From the NCBI RefSeq assembly GCF_000332355.1, contig NZ_KB235958.1, positions 1,358,552 through 1,422,551 of the forward strand: 64,000 nt of DNA. The letters are read 5' to 3'. Shown in pieces: positions 1 to 8,527 of this stretch. The notes below the pieces were generated by a model. It was not told the DNA's origin. It was given only the letters and a program-made list of their open reading frames with translations, and ran no database searches. Position 1 is the first letter of the stretch; the number at the start of each line of letters is the position of its first letter. A program made the translations under genes and the position numbers. Source of the DNA: Baaleninema simplex PCC 7105 (GTDB lineage: Bacteria > Cyanobacteriota > Cyanobacteriia > Cyanobacteriales > Geitlerinemataceae).

Positions 1-60
1 TAAATCCTTGTCAGTCAAGGGTTTTGCTTTTATTTTACCTTTTTTACCGTTTAAGTCCCG
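1..60 (-). mobile_element. End of an IS701-family insertion sequence, cut by the window edge
   Basis: These 60 bases are identical to positions 42872-42931, the right end of the complete IS701-family element in this window. The terminal repeat GTTTAAGTCCCG ends at 60. It is followed by TTAG at 61-64, which fits the YTAR target that this family duplicates; the complete copy is flanked by CTAG. The rest of this copy lies outside the window. The perfect match implies that the two copies separated recently. The apparent reading frame starting at 24 begins inside this element and is not the true start of the next gene. Confidence 0.88.
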
Positions 61-137
61 TTAGGATATCTTGCTCTCAGCCAAGAACGAATTGTTGTTT
101 TTGTCAAATGCTTTTCAAGAAACGTAATGTATTTAAA

Positions 138-680
138 ATGGGTATCGCCTTTTTCTCAGCTTTACTCATTTTGAATCTATCGGTAGACTCAGTGCGATCG
201 CAATCGCAACTGACCCCGCGATCGCGCGTCGCTATCGATGGAATCGGCCCCGTTCGCGTGGGGATGACAGTAGCAGAAGCCTCGCGATCGGCAGGAACGA
301 CATTTGTTCGAGAAGGGGTCTACGATTCGCCTCAGTGTCACTACATTGTTCCCGAAAACGGAATGCGCGATGTTTCGTTTATGGTGACGAACGGGCGTAT
401 CGCGCGAGTAGACGTGCGAAATCCCGTGGTTCGGACGGTGAGCGGGGCGGGAATTGGCAATAGTGAGGAAGAAATCGAGCAGTTGTACCCCGATCGCATC
501 GAAGTCTCGAGACATCCCTACACGGGGGGAGCGCCGCAAAACGGACACTATCTCACCTTTGTTCCACAAGACTGGCGCGATCGCAACTACCGCGTGATTT
601 TCGAGACGAGTTACGACTACGTCACCCAGTATCGGGCGGGAAAACTGCCGGAAGTCGAATATATTGAAGGGTGTGCTTGA
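138..680 (+). CDS. Secreted hypothetical protein
   Basis: About 180 residues of unknown function. The start is placed at ATG 138, which gives a short signal peptide (MGIAFFSALLILNLSV, then VRSQS); an ATG at 108 is also possible. The mature part opens with a VGMTVAEASRSAG segment and has a single conserved-looking Cys near the middle and one at the C-terminus. The VGMT-VAEA piece resembles the start of small periplasmic domains that pack against a partner, but I do not recognise the family. An IS701-family end lies just upstream and may have replaced the native promoter. The TGA stop (678-680) is the first three bases of the neighbouring IS200/IS605-type element end, so the native C-terminus may be altered. 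Confidence 0.6.
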   Translation: MGIAFFSALLILNLSVDSVRSQSQLTPRSRVAIDGIGPVRVGMTVAEASRSAGTTFVREGVYDSPQCHYIVPENGMRDVSFMVTNGRIARVDVRNPVVRTVSGAGIGNSEEEIEQLYPDRIEVSRHPYTGGAPQNGHYLTFVPQDWRDRNYRVIFETSYDYVTQYRAGKLPEVEYIEGCA

Positions 681-850
681 CATCCTCCCGCCACTAAACG
701 CTTCTCATTATAGTGGGGGATTCCCAACAAAATTGTCGGTTCTCAGTTCCACGAGCCGACTTAGATGCCCGATATCTCTATCGGACAACCAGAGGCCGTT
801 CTCTCCCCGAGCGTTTAGGCTTTTGACCTCAGTTCCGAGATGCCCTCCCG
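678..850 (-). ncRNA. Putative omega RNA (reRNA) of the lineage 1 tnpB element
   Basis: In studied TnpB systems the guide scaffold is made from the 3' part of tnpB through the right end, with the guide copied from flanking DNA. By position this is 850 down to 678 here. It includes the conserved-looking tail of the gene and the end hairpin (CCCGCCACTAA ... TTATAGTGGGGG at 690-715). The guide would be read from the gene ending at 680. This is inferred by position; no transcript evidence is available. Confidence 0.4.
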
Positions 851-1982
851 TACTGTTTAAATATCCTGCTAAAACCTGCAATCCTTTCGCCAAAATGTTG
901 CGCGCCGCGTTCCAATCCCGATCCAACACTAATCCACACTTCGGGCATTGATGTGTCCGAGTGCTTAAGGTTTTCTGAACCGGATGACCACACCCCGAAC
1001 AGTTCACCGTTGTATGATAAGGTGGGACAGCAATACAAATCGTCCTGTAAATCTTGACGAAATATTGCAGCCATTGAACAAACTGATACCACGACGCATC
1101 GGAAATCGATTTAGCCAATCGGTGATTTTTTACCAGATTGTTAATTTTTAGGTCTTCAAAGACAATGAGATCGTTAGACCTCACTAACGCCAAAGCGTCT
1201 TTAATTGCTTTGTCTTTACGCTGTCTTGAGACTTTAAGATGCTGCCTAGCTAAGGCTTTTCTCGCTTTATGATATCGCTTCGATTGTTTCTTCCCCTTGA
1301 CGTACCGTTTACTCACCCGACGCTGTAACCTACGAAGTCTCGCTTCAGAGAGCCTCAAGTAGCGGGGATTTTCTACCGTGTTGCCGTTACTGTCGGTGTA
1401 GAACTCCTTGAGTCCTAAATCAATCCCGACCACGTTTCCTTGAAACTCATGGGATTCTTTCCTCTCCCATTGAATCAGGAATTGGCAATAATACCCATCA
1501 GCTCGTTTGACCACTCGAACTCGTTGGATTTTTGGCTCGGAGTAGAAAACCCAATCTCGGCTCGTCCAAAGCTCAAATTTCCCCGCTTTAAATCCGTCAG
1601 TGAACTCGATTTCTTTCCGGTCGGGAGATAAACGCCATCCAGTTTTTTTATATTCAACCGAACGGCTGAATTTTTTATACTTGGGATAGCCTTTGTTCCC
1701 AGATACTTTCTGTTTGCAGTTGGTATAAAACCGAGAAATGGATTGCCAAGCACGGTCGGCAGAACTTTGCCGAGCTTGGGAGTTGAGCTTTTTCACCCAA
1801 GGGCTTTCGGGATTCTTGGCGAGTTTTGAGCAGAGCTTTTGAAGGTCATTGCGAGTGACCCCCTGACGATCTTCCCAATACCGCAAGCACGAGTTCCGAA
1901 CGAATTGTGCCGTTCGGATGGCTTCGTCTAGTTTGGCGTATTGGGATGCCTTTCCCTTGAGTTTGGCTTCAATCACAATCAT
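708..1982 (-). CDS. tnpB: RNA-guided endonuclease TnpB (lineage 1)
   Basis: TnpB of about 424 residues, an RNA-guided DNA nuclease related to Cas12 that helps IS200/IS605 elements persist. The RuvC triad is intact: Asp in VGIDLGLKEF, Glu in VFEDLKINN, Asp in DRDWNAARN. A four-Cys zinc ribbon (CSGCG and CPKCG) lies between the last two. The ATG at 1982 (MIVIEAKLKGK) is preferred to the GTG at 2012 because the family begins near there. The roughly 60-residue tail after the last catalytic Asp overlaps the region expected to make the guide RNA. Intact and probably active. Confidence 0.9.
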   Translation of the reverse strand: MIVIEAKLKGKASQYAKLDEAIRTAQFVRNSCLRYWEDRQGVTRNDLQKLCSKLAKNPESPWVKKLNSQARQSSADRAWQSISRFYTNCKQKVSGNKGYPKYKKFSRSVEYKKTGWRLSPDRKEIEFTDGFKAGKFELWTSRDWVFYSEPKIQRVRVVKRADGYYCQFLIQWERKESHEFQGNVVGIDLGLKEFYTDSNGNTVENPRYLRLSEARLRRLQRRVSKRYVKGKKQSKRYHKARKALARQHLKVSRQRKDKAIKDALALVRSNDLIVFEDLKINNLVKNHRLAKSISDASWYQFVQWLQYFVKIYRTICIAVPPYHTTVNCSGCGHPVQKTLSTRTHQCPKCGLVLDRDWNAARNILAKGLQVLAGYLNSTGGHLGTEVKSLNARGENGLWLSDRDIGHLSRLVELRTDNFVGNPPL

Positions 1983-2147
1983 GTCGCCATGATAACAAAC
2001 TTTACCCGCCACTTGTGGTTTTATAAGGGTTCGCTTCGCTCAGTTTCCTCGATTGGTCGAAATTCATCTCACCGCTAACCCTAGGGGTATAGCGGGAGCC
2101 TTCTTTCGACATTTTTGGTAACCTCAACTTTCTCAACGGCGATCGCA

Positions 2148-2771
2148 ATGGCAACGATTCTCAGAAACCTCAGTTATCGCTATCAGTGGCTCTACGACAG
2201 TATTTCTCGCACCGCAGCCCTCGCCGTCGGCGGTGAAGATCGCTTTCGGACGCTGCCGATCGCAGATTTGCCGATCTCCCCAGAAACCCGAGTGTTAGAC
2301 TTGTGCTGCGGCAGCGGTCAGGCGACGCAATATCTGGTGCGACGATCTCAACACGTCACCGGATTGGATGCGTCCCCCAAATCCATCGAACGAGCCAAAG
2401 CCAACGTTCCCGAAGCCGATTACGTCGAAGCTTTCGCGCAAGATCTGCCCTTTGAAGACGAACGCTTCGATCTCGTTCACACCAGCGCCGCCCTTCACGA
2501 GATGGAACCCGAAATTCTCAATCGCATCGTCTGGGAAGTGTTCCGCGTTCTCAAACCTGGCGGCGTTTTCGCGATCGCCGACTTTCACAAACCGACGAAC
2601 CTCCTGTTCTGGCCGGGATTGGCGGCGTTTTTCTGGCTCTTTGAAACCGAAACCGCTTGGAAGCTCCTTCACACCGATTTATCGGGATTGCTCTCGGCGG
2701 TGGGCTTCGGACGGTGCGATCGCCAACTTTACGCCGGGGGAAGTTTGCAAGTCGTTCGAGGGTGGAAGTGA
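2148..2771 (+). CDS. Class I SAM-dependent methyltransferase
   Basis: About 207 residues with a Rossmann methyltransferase fold. Motif I is LDLCCGSGQATQ near residue 50, the acidic end of strand 2 is GLDASP, and motif IV is the FDLVHTSAALHEM segment. It is followed by VLKPGGVFAIADFH, typical of the UbiE/Methyltransf_11 group. A short hydrophobic stretch (LLFWPGLAAFFWLF) near residue 160 may touch the membrane. The ATG at 2148 is used; a TTG at 2115 would add 11 residues of unlikely sequence. The substrate cannot be named. The tnpB element sits immediately upstream, so its expression may depend on a promoter near the element end. Confidence 0.85.
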   Translation: MATILRNLSYRYQWLYDSISRTAALAVGGEDRFRTLPIADLPISPETRVLDLCCGSGQATQYLVRRSQHVTGLDASPKSIERAKANVPEADYVEAFAQDLPFEDERFDLVHTSAALHEMEPEILNRIVWEVFRVLKPGGVFAIADFHKPTNLLFWPGLAAFFWLFETETAWKLLHTDLSGLLSAVGFGRCDRQLYAGGSLQVVRGWK

Positions 2772-2780
2772 GGGTTTTTG

Positions 2781-2841
2781 CAGTCACCAGTCGCCAGTCA
2801 CCAGTCGCCAGTGACTTTACAGTCGCCAGTCGCCAGTGACG
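2781..2841. repeat. Short tandem heptamer repeats (CAGTCAC/CAGTCGC type)
   Basis: Repeated heptamer-like units built from CAGTCAC and CAGTCGC. Related arrays recur at 3889-3957, 6987-7073 and, in altered form, 21490-21580. They match the short tandemly repeated repetitive class common between cyanobacterial genes. No function is assigned. Confidence 0.75.
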
Positions 2842-3075
2842 AGGTGGGGAGATGGAGAGGCGATCGAACATTTACATTCTGCTGAAGTTACAATGCAAGG
2901 AATCGCCGAACTTTTAACAGGGTAAGGCTTTCAGCTTAAACTTATCGATCGTAAGGGGAAAATCGCGAAACCCCCTCTTTAGGCGAACACTATGTTCCCT
3001 ATTCGCCGTTCCCCGTTCCCTATGAATTTACGCTCGACGATGTAACGTTTGGCAATTTTCGATGGTGAAACTGCT

Positions 3076-3876
3076 ATGAAACTTCCAAAACTCGCAACAG
3101 CCACACTTCTCGCGACGGTGTGTTGGATGGCACCCGCCCAAGCTGAAAACATCGAACACCTGCAACAACTGCTGTCAACCCAAGACTGTTCCGGATGCGA
3201 TTTGCGGGATGCGGGACTCGTTCATGCCAATTTAGTCGGGGCGAACCTCTCGGGGGCAAATCTCGTCCGCGCCAATCTCAGCCACAGCGATTTAACGGGG
3301 GCGGATTTGAGCGGGGCGAACCTTACAGGCGTTTCTCTCGTCGGGGCGAACTTGACGGGGGCGAACTTGACGGGGGCGAACTTGACGGGGGCGGATTTAC
3401 GAGATGCCTATTTAACCGACGTACAGTACGAGGGCGCGGTTCTAACGGGAATTAATCTGCGGGGCGCTTACGGAATTCCTCGAGCCGCCGTCACGCCGCA
3501 AGATTTGTTGCTCTGGGGCGGTGAAGAAGCGGAAAAAGGGAATTTTCAAGGGGCGATCGCATTCTACACGCAAGCGATTAACTTAGAGCCAGAATTTCCG
3601 TTAGCTTATTTAGGACGAGCCGCCGCTCACAACCGTATGGGCGATATCGAACAGGCGATCGCCGACGCCGAACGCGCCTCGGAAATCTACTTCCTGGCAG
3701 GAAATCGAGAAGGATACGAAACCGCCGAGTTCTTTATCGCCGCCATCCAAGCAGAAGAAGAAGCCTTTCAGGAAGCCCGCGAACGCGCTCGCAACGGCGA
3801 TCTCGGCGGCAACCTTCTCAACGTGATTACCGGAGTGGGAAGTCTGTTATTGCAGGGAGGCTTGCCGTTTTTCTAA
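3076..3876 (+). CDS. Exported pentapeptide-repeat and TPR protein
   Basis: About 266 residues. A cleavable signal peptide ends near APAQA, so the protein is probably periplasmic or lumenal. Residues about 35-130 are pentapeptide repeats of the A(N/D)LxG type, with several perfect ANLTG units encoded by tandem DNA repeats at 3350-3400, a likely site of length change. A TPR-like pair follows (GGEEAEKGNFQGAIAFYTQA and AYLGRAAAHNRMGDIEQAIA). The C-terminus is glycine-rich and hydrophobic. The ATG at 3076 begins MKLPKLATATLL; the open frame to the TTG at 3049 would spoil the signal peptide. Role unknown; such repeats form a right-handed beta helix used for protein contacts. Confidence 0.85.
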   Translation: MKLPKLATATLLATVCWMAPAQAENIEHLQQLLSTQDCSGCDLRDAGLVHANLVGANLSGANLVRANLSHSDLTGADLSGANLTGVSLVGANLTGANLTGANLTGADLRDAYLTDVQYEGAVLTGINLRGAYGIPRAAVTPQDLLLWGGEEAEKGNFQGAIAFYTQAINLEPEFPLAYLGRAAAHNRMGDIEQAIADAERASEIYFLAGNREGYETAEFFIAAIQAEEEAFQEARERARNGDLGGNLLNVITGVGSLLLQGGLPFF

Positions 3877-3888
3877 ACTCTCCTTTTA

Positions 3889-3957
3889 CAGTCACCAGTC
3901 ACCAGTCACCAGTCACCAGTGAAGACAGGGCACAGGGAACGGGGAACAGGGAACAGA
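3889..3957. repeat. Heptamer tandem repeats (CAGTCAC, then GGGAACA type)
   Basis: Four to five CAGTCAC units followed directly by GGGAACR-type units (GGGAACGGGGAACAGGGAAC). Both heptamers recur in other gaps of this window. Confidence 0.8.
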
Positions 3958-4013
3958 TAACTGTTTCTCCCCCTCTCCCCCTCTCCCCGACTATCCAGTT
4001 CTTCGCAGTACAC

Positions 4014-5420
4014 CATCCATAGCTGAAAGCTTGGCTGGTGGTGTAGCGAAGCGCGACCGAGGGGAGTAACCTACAAAAGATTTGCTACAGTTTAGATATG
4101 CTAAACATGACGTGGGAATTTAAGCTAGAGCCAACGGCGGAGCAGGTTTCAGAGATCGAACACATTCTTGATGTGTGCCGCAATGTCTGGAATTTTGCTC
4201 TGCGGGAACGTAAAGACTGGCTAAATTCCCGCAAGTCACCCGTGAATGCGTGCTCGATGCGGCAGGAATTTATCTTGCCAGCAGATGCACCCTTCCCGAA
4301 CTACCACGTTCAGGCTAAGCGTTTGACCGCTGCCAAGACTGAATACCCCCGATTAAAGACTGTCAACGCTCAGGTTCTTCAGCAAGTCCTTAGAAAACTT
4401 GAGGCTTCTTGGGAGTCGTGGCGGTTAAAGCGTTCGGGTCTTCCACGGTTCAAAAAGCCGAATCGAATGCGGTCGTTGGTCTTCCCCCAGATGCTCAAAA
4501 ACTGTGTGTCTGATGAGGGTATAAAGCTGCCGCAACTGGGATGGGTTCGGGTTCGGTGGTCGCGGAAAATTCCTGATTTATTTCAGGTTAAGCAAGCTCG
4601 AATTGTGCGTAAGGCATCCGGGTACTTTGTTATGCTGAGCCTTCAGGCTGACGTCGATATTCCTGCTGTAGCCCCTCACGGACATCCGGTAGGGATTGAT
4701 GTGGGTCTGGAGTACTTTCTTTCAACGTCTGATGGGGAACAGGTCAAGCGACCTCGCTTTTTCAACAATCTGCACCGCAAGCTGAAATTGACGAGCGACC
4801 CCGCGCCGTCGCACGGCGCTAGGGAACGCGCGAGTTGCTGCAACGTCGATTGAAGAAAAAGCAGAAGGGGTCAGCTAACTGGCTGAAACTCCAGAAGAAA
4901 ATTGCGAGAGTCCATCAACGGATTGCCGATACGCGAAAAGACTGGCATTTCAAGCTGGCTCATCACCTCTGTGATGGTGCAGGGATGATTTTTGTAGAAG
5001 ATCTCGACTTCCGCATTATGGCCAAAGGGATGTTGGGCAAACACACCCTAGATGCTGGATTGGGTCAATTTGTCAACCAGATTCTTCCCTGGGTGTGCTG
5101 GAAGCGTGATGTGTATTACGGCAAGGTGGATGCTCGTGGCACTTCTCAGGAATGCCCGGATTGTGGGGCAGAGGTTCGTAAAGACCTCTCAACTCGAATT
5201 CATCACTGCCACAACTGCGGGTCAACAAAGCCCCGTGATGTGGCGAGTGGACAAGTCATCTGTAGCCGTGGGCAACGGCAAATCGAAAATGCCTGTGGAG
5301 TCGAGGCGACGGGGGATCGGGTCACTGATTCTAGTTGGCTGGCTGTGAAGCAGGAAATCTTTGGGGCGACCCAAGGAATCTCCCTGCATACCCGGAACGG
5401 GTTGCTGGGAGAGGATGTCA
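4014..5420 (+). mobile_element. IS200/IS605-type element with broken tnpB (lineage 2, copy 1)
   Basis: The left end near 4014 (CCATAGCTGAAAGCTTGG) matches the left end of the intact lineage 2 copy near 24886 (CCATAGCCGAGGGCTTGG). The right end holds a strong hairpin at 5380-5411 (CTCCC-GCA-ACCCG paired with CGGGT-TGC-GGGAG), followed by GAGGATGTCAA. The element abuts the stop codon of the glycerophosphodiesterase gene on the other strand. Confidence 0.8.
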
Positions 5421-5491
5421 ATCCTCGAGCCACTCCAACGCGCGATCGCATAGGGTATTCGTCACGACACCGCGAACGCCGATTTGTTTGA
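4098..5491 (+). pseudogene. tnpB: tnpB (lineage 2, copy 1), frameshifted by a small insertion
   Basis: The first frame (4098-4853) carries the N-terminal half and the RuvC Asp (VGIDVGLEYF). The rest continues in a second frame from 4835, with Glu (FVEDLDFR), a zinc ribbon (CPDCG, CHNCG) and the last Asp (KPRDVASG). The break is a 47-base insertion at 4791-4837 that is absent from the copy at 23424-24785. Without it the frame would be whole, so the inactivation is probably recent. As in the intact copy, the frame has no stop inside the element: it runs about 70 bases into the neighbouring gene. Confidence 0.88.
4791..4837. repeat. 47-bp palindromic insertion inside tnpB
   Basis: A GC-rich insertion with the palindromic core GCGCCGTCGCACGGCGC. 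It is found by comparison with the intact lineage 2 copy, where GAAATTG joins CTGCAACG directly. TTG is present on both sides. It looks like one of the small dispersed repeats of cyanobacterial genomes. It shifts the frame because 47 is not a multiple of 3. Confidence 0.8.
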
Positions 5492-6170
5492 GTCGTTCCC
5501 ACTCGTCGAGATCGTCGACAACCCACGCTAAAACTTGGGTTTTTCGGGCTTTGGCGTCTCGCACGAGTCCCGGTTCGTCGAGTAATACCTTCGCCAAACA
5601 CGAGACGATCGCCTTTTCCCGAGAGGCTCGAGACAAACACCCTCGAAACGCTTCCACAGTGGCGACGAGGTAACACAATCGCACTTCTGTCGATTGTTCG
5701 CGAAACCGCTCTAACAACGTCGTGTCGAAGGAACACACGTAACAGCGATCGATCCGCCCCCGCTCTCCAAGCAGTCGCAAGACTTTCCCGATGCGATCGT
5801 CTGTCCAGGTTGGATGCGGCTTGATATCCAAATAGAGAAATTTCGGTAAATCCCACGTGGCATCGAGGGCTTCGGCTAACGTGGGAATTCGTTCTTCGGC
5901 AAACTCTTCGTCAAACCAACTTCCTGCGTCGAGTCCCCGCAACTGACGCCACGGGGTTTGACTGACTTCTCCCCGCATCGGCGTCGTGCGTTGTAGGGTT
6001 TCGTCGTGAATGACGATCGGAATCCCGTCACCGCTCAAACGCACGTCTAACTCGAGCGAATCGGCTCCGGCTTCGATCGCTAAGTCGAACGCGGCTAACG
6101 TGTTTTCGGGGGCGATCGCAGAAAAGCCCCGATGAGCGATAATTTCACAAGCCTCGATAGTGTCGTTCAC
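5418..6170 (-). CDS. glpQ: Glycerophosphodiester phosphodiesterase
   Basis: About 250 residues, a cytoplasmic GDPD-family TIM barrel that hydrolyses glycerophosphodiesters to glycerol 3-phosphate and an alcohol. Signature residues are visible: AHRGFSAIAPENTL (catalytic His and the Glu of PENT), LELDVRLSGDG (ExD metal ligands), VIHDETLQRTT (second His) and LDIKP. The start is GTG 6170, which has AGGAAG six bases upstream; the longer frame from TTG 6242 lacks this support. The stop TGA at 5418-5420 lies within the end of the neighbouring tnpB element, directly after ALEWLED, so the gene appears to have lost nothing essential. Confidence 0.92.
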   Translation of the reverse strand: MNDTIEACEIIAHRGFSAIAPENTLAAFDLAIEAGADSLELDVRLSGDGIPIVIHDETLQRTTPMRGEVSQTPWRQLRGLDAGSWFDEEFAEERIPTLAEALDATWDLPKFLYLDIKPHPTWTDDRIGKVLRLLGERGRIDRCYVCSFDTTLLERFREQSTEVRLCYLVATVEAFRGCLSRASREKAIVSCLAKVLLDEPGLVRDAKARKTQVLAWVVDDLDEWERLKQIGVRGVVTNTLCDRALEWLED

Positions 6171-6325
6171 GGTTACTTCCTGACTTCTCCCGACAGCAAT
6201 GGTACGATCGAACGAGCGATACAAATCTTTACAGTTTTCCAAGTCTTATTTGGAGATAAGCACAAAATCTAGTTTTTTGAAGTATCTCAGGCTACAAAAT
6301 AGTCTCTCAACCCAACCTAATTTCT

Positions 6326-6925
6326 ATGCGCTATTTCGGTTCCGCTTCCTTTCTTGTTAGTACAGCCTTTCTGTTCGGCGTGCTAACTGCTACCGCCCCC
6401 ACTATAGCCGTTGACGTTCCCGCCACCGAAATCCAACTGTCGCGACGCGACGGCGAAGTTCGCATTACCCGAGACGCCGACAACACCTACACCGCCGAAA
6501 TTCTCCTCGATGCGTCTGTCGAAGAAGTCTGGAACGTCATCGCCGATTACGATAACTTTAGTGACTTTCTCCCCAATATCGTGTCGAGCGACGTTCTCGA
6601 AGTTGAAGGAAACCGCCACGTCGTCGAACAAGTCAGCGAGCGTCGCATCTTTTTTCTCAACGTGCGATCGCGCATCCGTACCGAAAACCTGGAAACCAAA
6701 AACCAGCGCATCGACTTTCGCCTCGTCGAAGGCGATCTCGCCAGACTCGAAGGTTCTTGGATTCTCGAATCTGTCGCCGAATCGAACCATTTGCGCCTCA
6801 AGCAAACTGTGAACGTTTCTCCAGAAGACGGAACCCCCGAAACGCTGTTTTACGATATTTTCGAGCAATCTCTCGCCGATACTCTCGAAGCCATTCGCGA
6901 GGAAGTGTTGAGACGGCGTGGGTGA
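6326..6925 (+). CDS. Exported SRPBCC (START/polyketide cyclase-like) protein
   Basis: About 199 residues. The N-terminal 27 residues form a signal peptide (FLVSTAFLFGVLTATAPTIA). The rest is a single SRPBCC helix-grip domain: DASVEEVWNVIADYDNFSDF near residue 60, then VVEQVSERRIFFLNVRSRI and RLEGSWILESV, the pattern of the Polyketide_cyc / CoxG-like group that binds a hydrophobic ligand. Homologues are common in cyanobacteria and are poorly characterised. No operon partner is evident; RecQ follows after a repeat-filled gap. Confidence 0.85.
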   Translation: MRYFGSASFLVSTAFLFGVLTATAPTIAVDVPATEIQLSRRDGEVRITRDADNTYTAEILLDASVEEVWNVIADYDNFSDFLPNIVSSDVLEVEGNRHVVEQVSERRIFFLNVRSRIRTENLETKNQRIDFRLVEGDLARLEGSWILESVAESNHLRLKQTVNVSPEDGTPETLFYDIFEQSLADTLEAIREEVLRRRG

Positions 6926-6986
6926 TTTTGGAGGGGGAGCCGGGGAGAGTGGGAGAGAGGGAGAAACCGTTACCTGTTAACTGTCT

Positions 6987-7073
6987 TCACTGGTGACTGG
7001 CGACTGGTGACTGGCGACTGGTGACTGGTGACTGTCTCCACTGCTCACTGTTCACTGTAAAAGGCTGGTGACT
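6987..7073. repeat. Heptamer tandem repeats (GTGACTG / GCGACTG type)
   Basis: Complement of the CAGTCAC-type arrays at 2781 and 3889. It continues as CACTGCTCACTGTTCACTG and ends just before the recQ start, so it probably lies in the recQ 5' leader. Confidence 0.8.
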
Positions 7074-7077
7074 GAAA

Positions 7078-8499
7078 ATGAGCGATTGGAATCGAGTACG
7101 GGAGACGTTTCGACAGATTTGGGGATACGAAGATTTTCGCTATCCGCAAGGGGAAATCGTCAGGGCGATTCTCCAGCAACGAGACGCATTAATCGTACTT
7201 CCTACCGGCGGCGGAAAATCAATTTGTTTTCAACTTCCGGCGTTGTTGCAAAACGGCGTAACGTTGGTGGTGTCGCCACTGGTGGCGTTGATGGAAAATC
7301 AGGTGCAGGAATTGCGCGATCGCAATCTTCCCGCCGCGACACTTCACAGCGAGCGATCGCGTTCTGAGAAAAAAGCCGTTCTCAACGCCTTGGAACGCCA
7401 ACAACTCCGTTTGCTGTACCTCTCTCCCGAAACCCTCCTCAGCTCGAAAGTTTGGCAAATTCTCACGCAACCGCACCTCGTTGTTAACGGAATCATGCTC
7501 GACGAAGCGCACTGTTTGGTGCAGTGGGGGGACACCTTTCGTCCGGCGTACCGACGGTTGGGAGCGGTGCGATCGCAACTTCTCAAAAACCGTCCGCCGA
7601 AAACTCGCATTCCCATCGCCGCCTTTACCGCCACCGCCAATCCCGCCGCACAGCAAACCATTCGAGACGTGCTACAACTGCGATCGCCCCAGCAGTTTTT
7701 ACAAAATCCCTATCGTCCCAATTTATCTTTGCACGTGCGCCACACCTGTACGCCGCGCAACCGCCAACAGCAACTTCTTAAATTCCTGAAACAGCATCCC
7801 CAGGAAGCGGGAATCGTCTACGCGAGAACTCGCCGCGATTGCGAAACGTTGGCGTATGGGTTGCAGCAGCAGGGATTCGCTACCGCCGCCTATCATGCAG
7901 GGTTGGGGTCGAGCGATCGCCGTCAAATCGAGGCACAATGGTTAAATGGAACGTTGCAGTTCGTCGTTTCGACGAGTGCTTTTGGTATGGGAGTCAACAA
8001 ACCCGACGTTCGCTGGGTGTTGCATTACCAAGTTCCCGCGTTACTCTCAGAATACGTGCAAGAAGTGGGGAGAGCGGGGCGCGACGGAAAACCCGCGATC
8101 GCTGTTTCCATCGTCAGCGAACCTACGGGATTGCTCGATCCGAGCGACAAGAAACGCCAGCAGTTCTTCCAAAATCGCGAAAACGCACAAATCCGACGTG
8201 CGAAACAGTTAGCCAAACAACTTCCGAGATCGGGACATCTCGACACCGTAAAACGGGAATACAAAGACACTGAAATTGCACTGTCATTGTTGCACAGTCG
8301 CGGACAACTGACGTGGCGCGATCCCTTCCACTACAAAATTCTCGACAGTTCCCCGAACTCCAATTTTAACACTGACGCCGTTCGACAGATGAAGCAGTAT
8401 CTCCAAACCCGCCGCTGTCGTTGGATGTTTTTACTGGAGGCGTTTGGATTTGGAGAGGAGGCGAAACCTTGCCGAACGTGCGATCGCTGTCAGCGTTAA
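7078..8499 (+). CDS. recQ: ATP-dependent DNA helicase, short RecQ family
   Basis: 473 residues, a 3'-5' superfamily 2 helicase for recombination and replication repair. Visible motifs are LPTGGGKSICFQLP (Walker A, near residue 45), MLDEAHCLVQWG (DEAH box and the aromatic-rich loop start), AFTATA (motif III), and QEVGRAGRDG (motif VI). The C-terminal CRWMFLLEAFGFGEEAKPC and CDRCQR piece is the RecQ zinc site (four Cys). There is no HRDC domain, making this the short form often seen in cyanobacteria. It starts at ATG 7078 after a repeat-rich leader. Confidence 0.92.
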   Translation: MSDWNRVRETFRQIWGYEDFRYPQGEIVRAILQQRDALIVLPTGGGKSICFQLPALLQNGVTLVVSPLVALMENQVQELRDRNLPAATLHSERSRSEKKAVLNALERQQLRLLYLSPETLLSSKVWQILTQPHLVVNGIMLDEAHCLVQWGDTFRPAYRRLGAVRSQLLKNRPPKTRIPIAAFTATANPAAQQTIRDVLQLRSPQQFLQNPYRPNLSLHVRHTCTPRNRQQQLLKFLKQHPQEAGIVYARTRRDCETLAYGLQQQGFATAAYHAGLGSSDRRQIEAQWLNGTLQFVVSTSAFGMGVNKPDVRWVLHYQVPALLSEYVQEVGRAGRDGKPAIAVSIVSEPTGLLDPSDKKRQQFFQNRENAQIRRAKQLAKQLPRSGHLDTVKREYKDTEIALSLLHSRGQLTWRDPFHYKILDSSPNSNFNTDAVRQMKQYLQTRRCRWMFLLEAFGFGEEAKPCRTCDRCQR

Positions 8500-8527
8500 C
8501 ATAGTAAGGAATCGGAGACCGTTGCAT

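Larger units (their letters stand above)
678..2105 (-). mobile_element. IS200/IS605-type element carrying only tnpB (lineage 1)
   Basis: The tnpB gene fills nearly the whole element and there is no tnpA. The right end (left in this view) starts TGACATCCTCCCGCC at 678, a typical end for cyanobacterial elements of this group. The left end is near 2060-2105, where a hairpin of CCGCTA and TAGCGGG arms surrounds CCTAGGGG. Without a Y1 transposase, movement would need TnpA from elsewhere. Boundaries are read from the end motifs and are accurate to perhaps 15 bases on the left. Confidence 0.75.
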
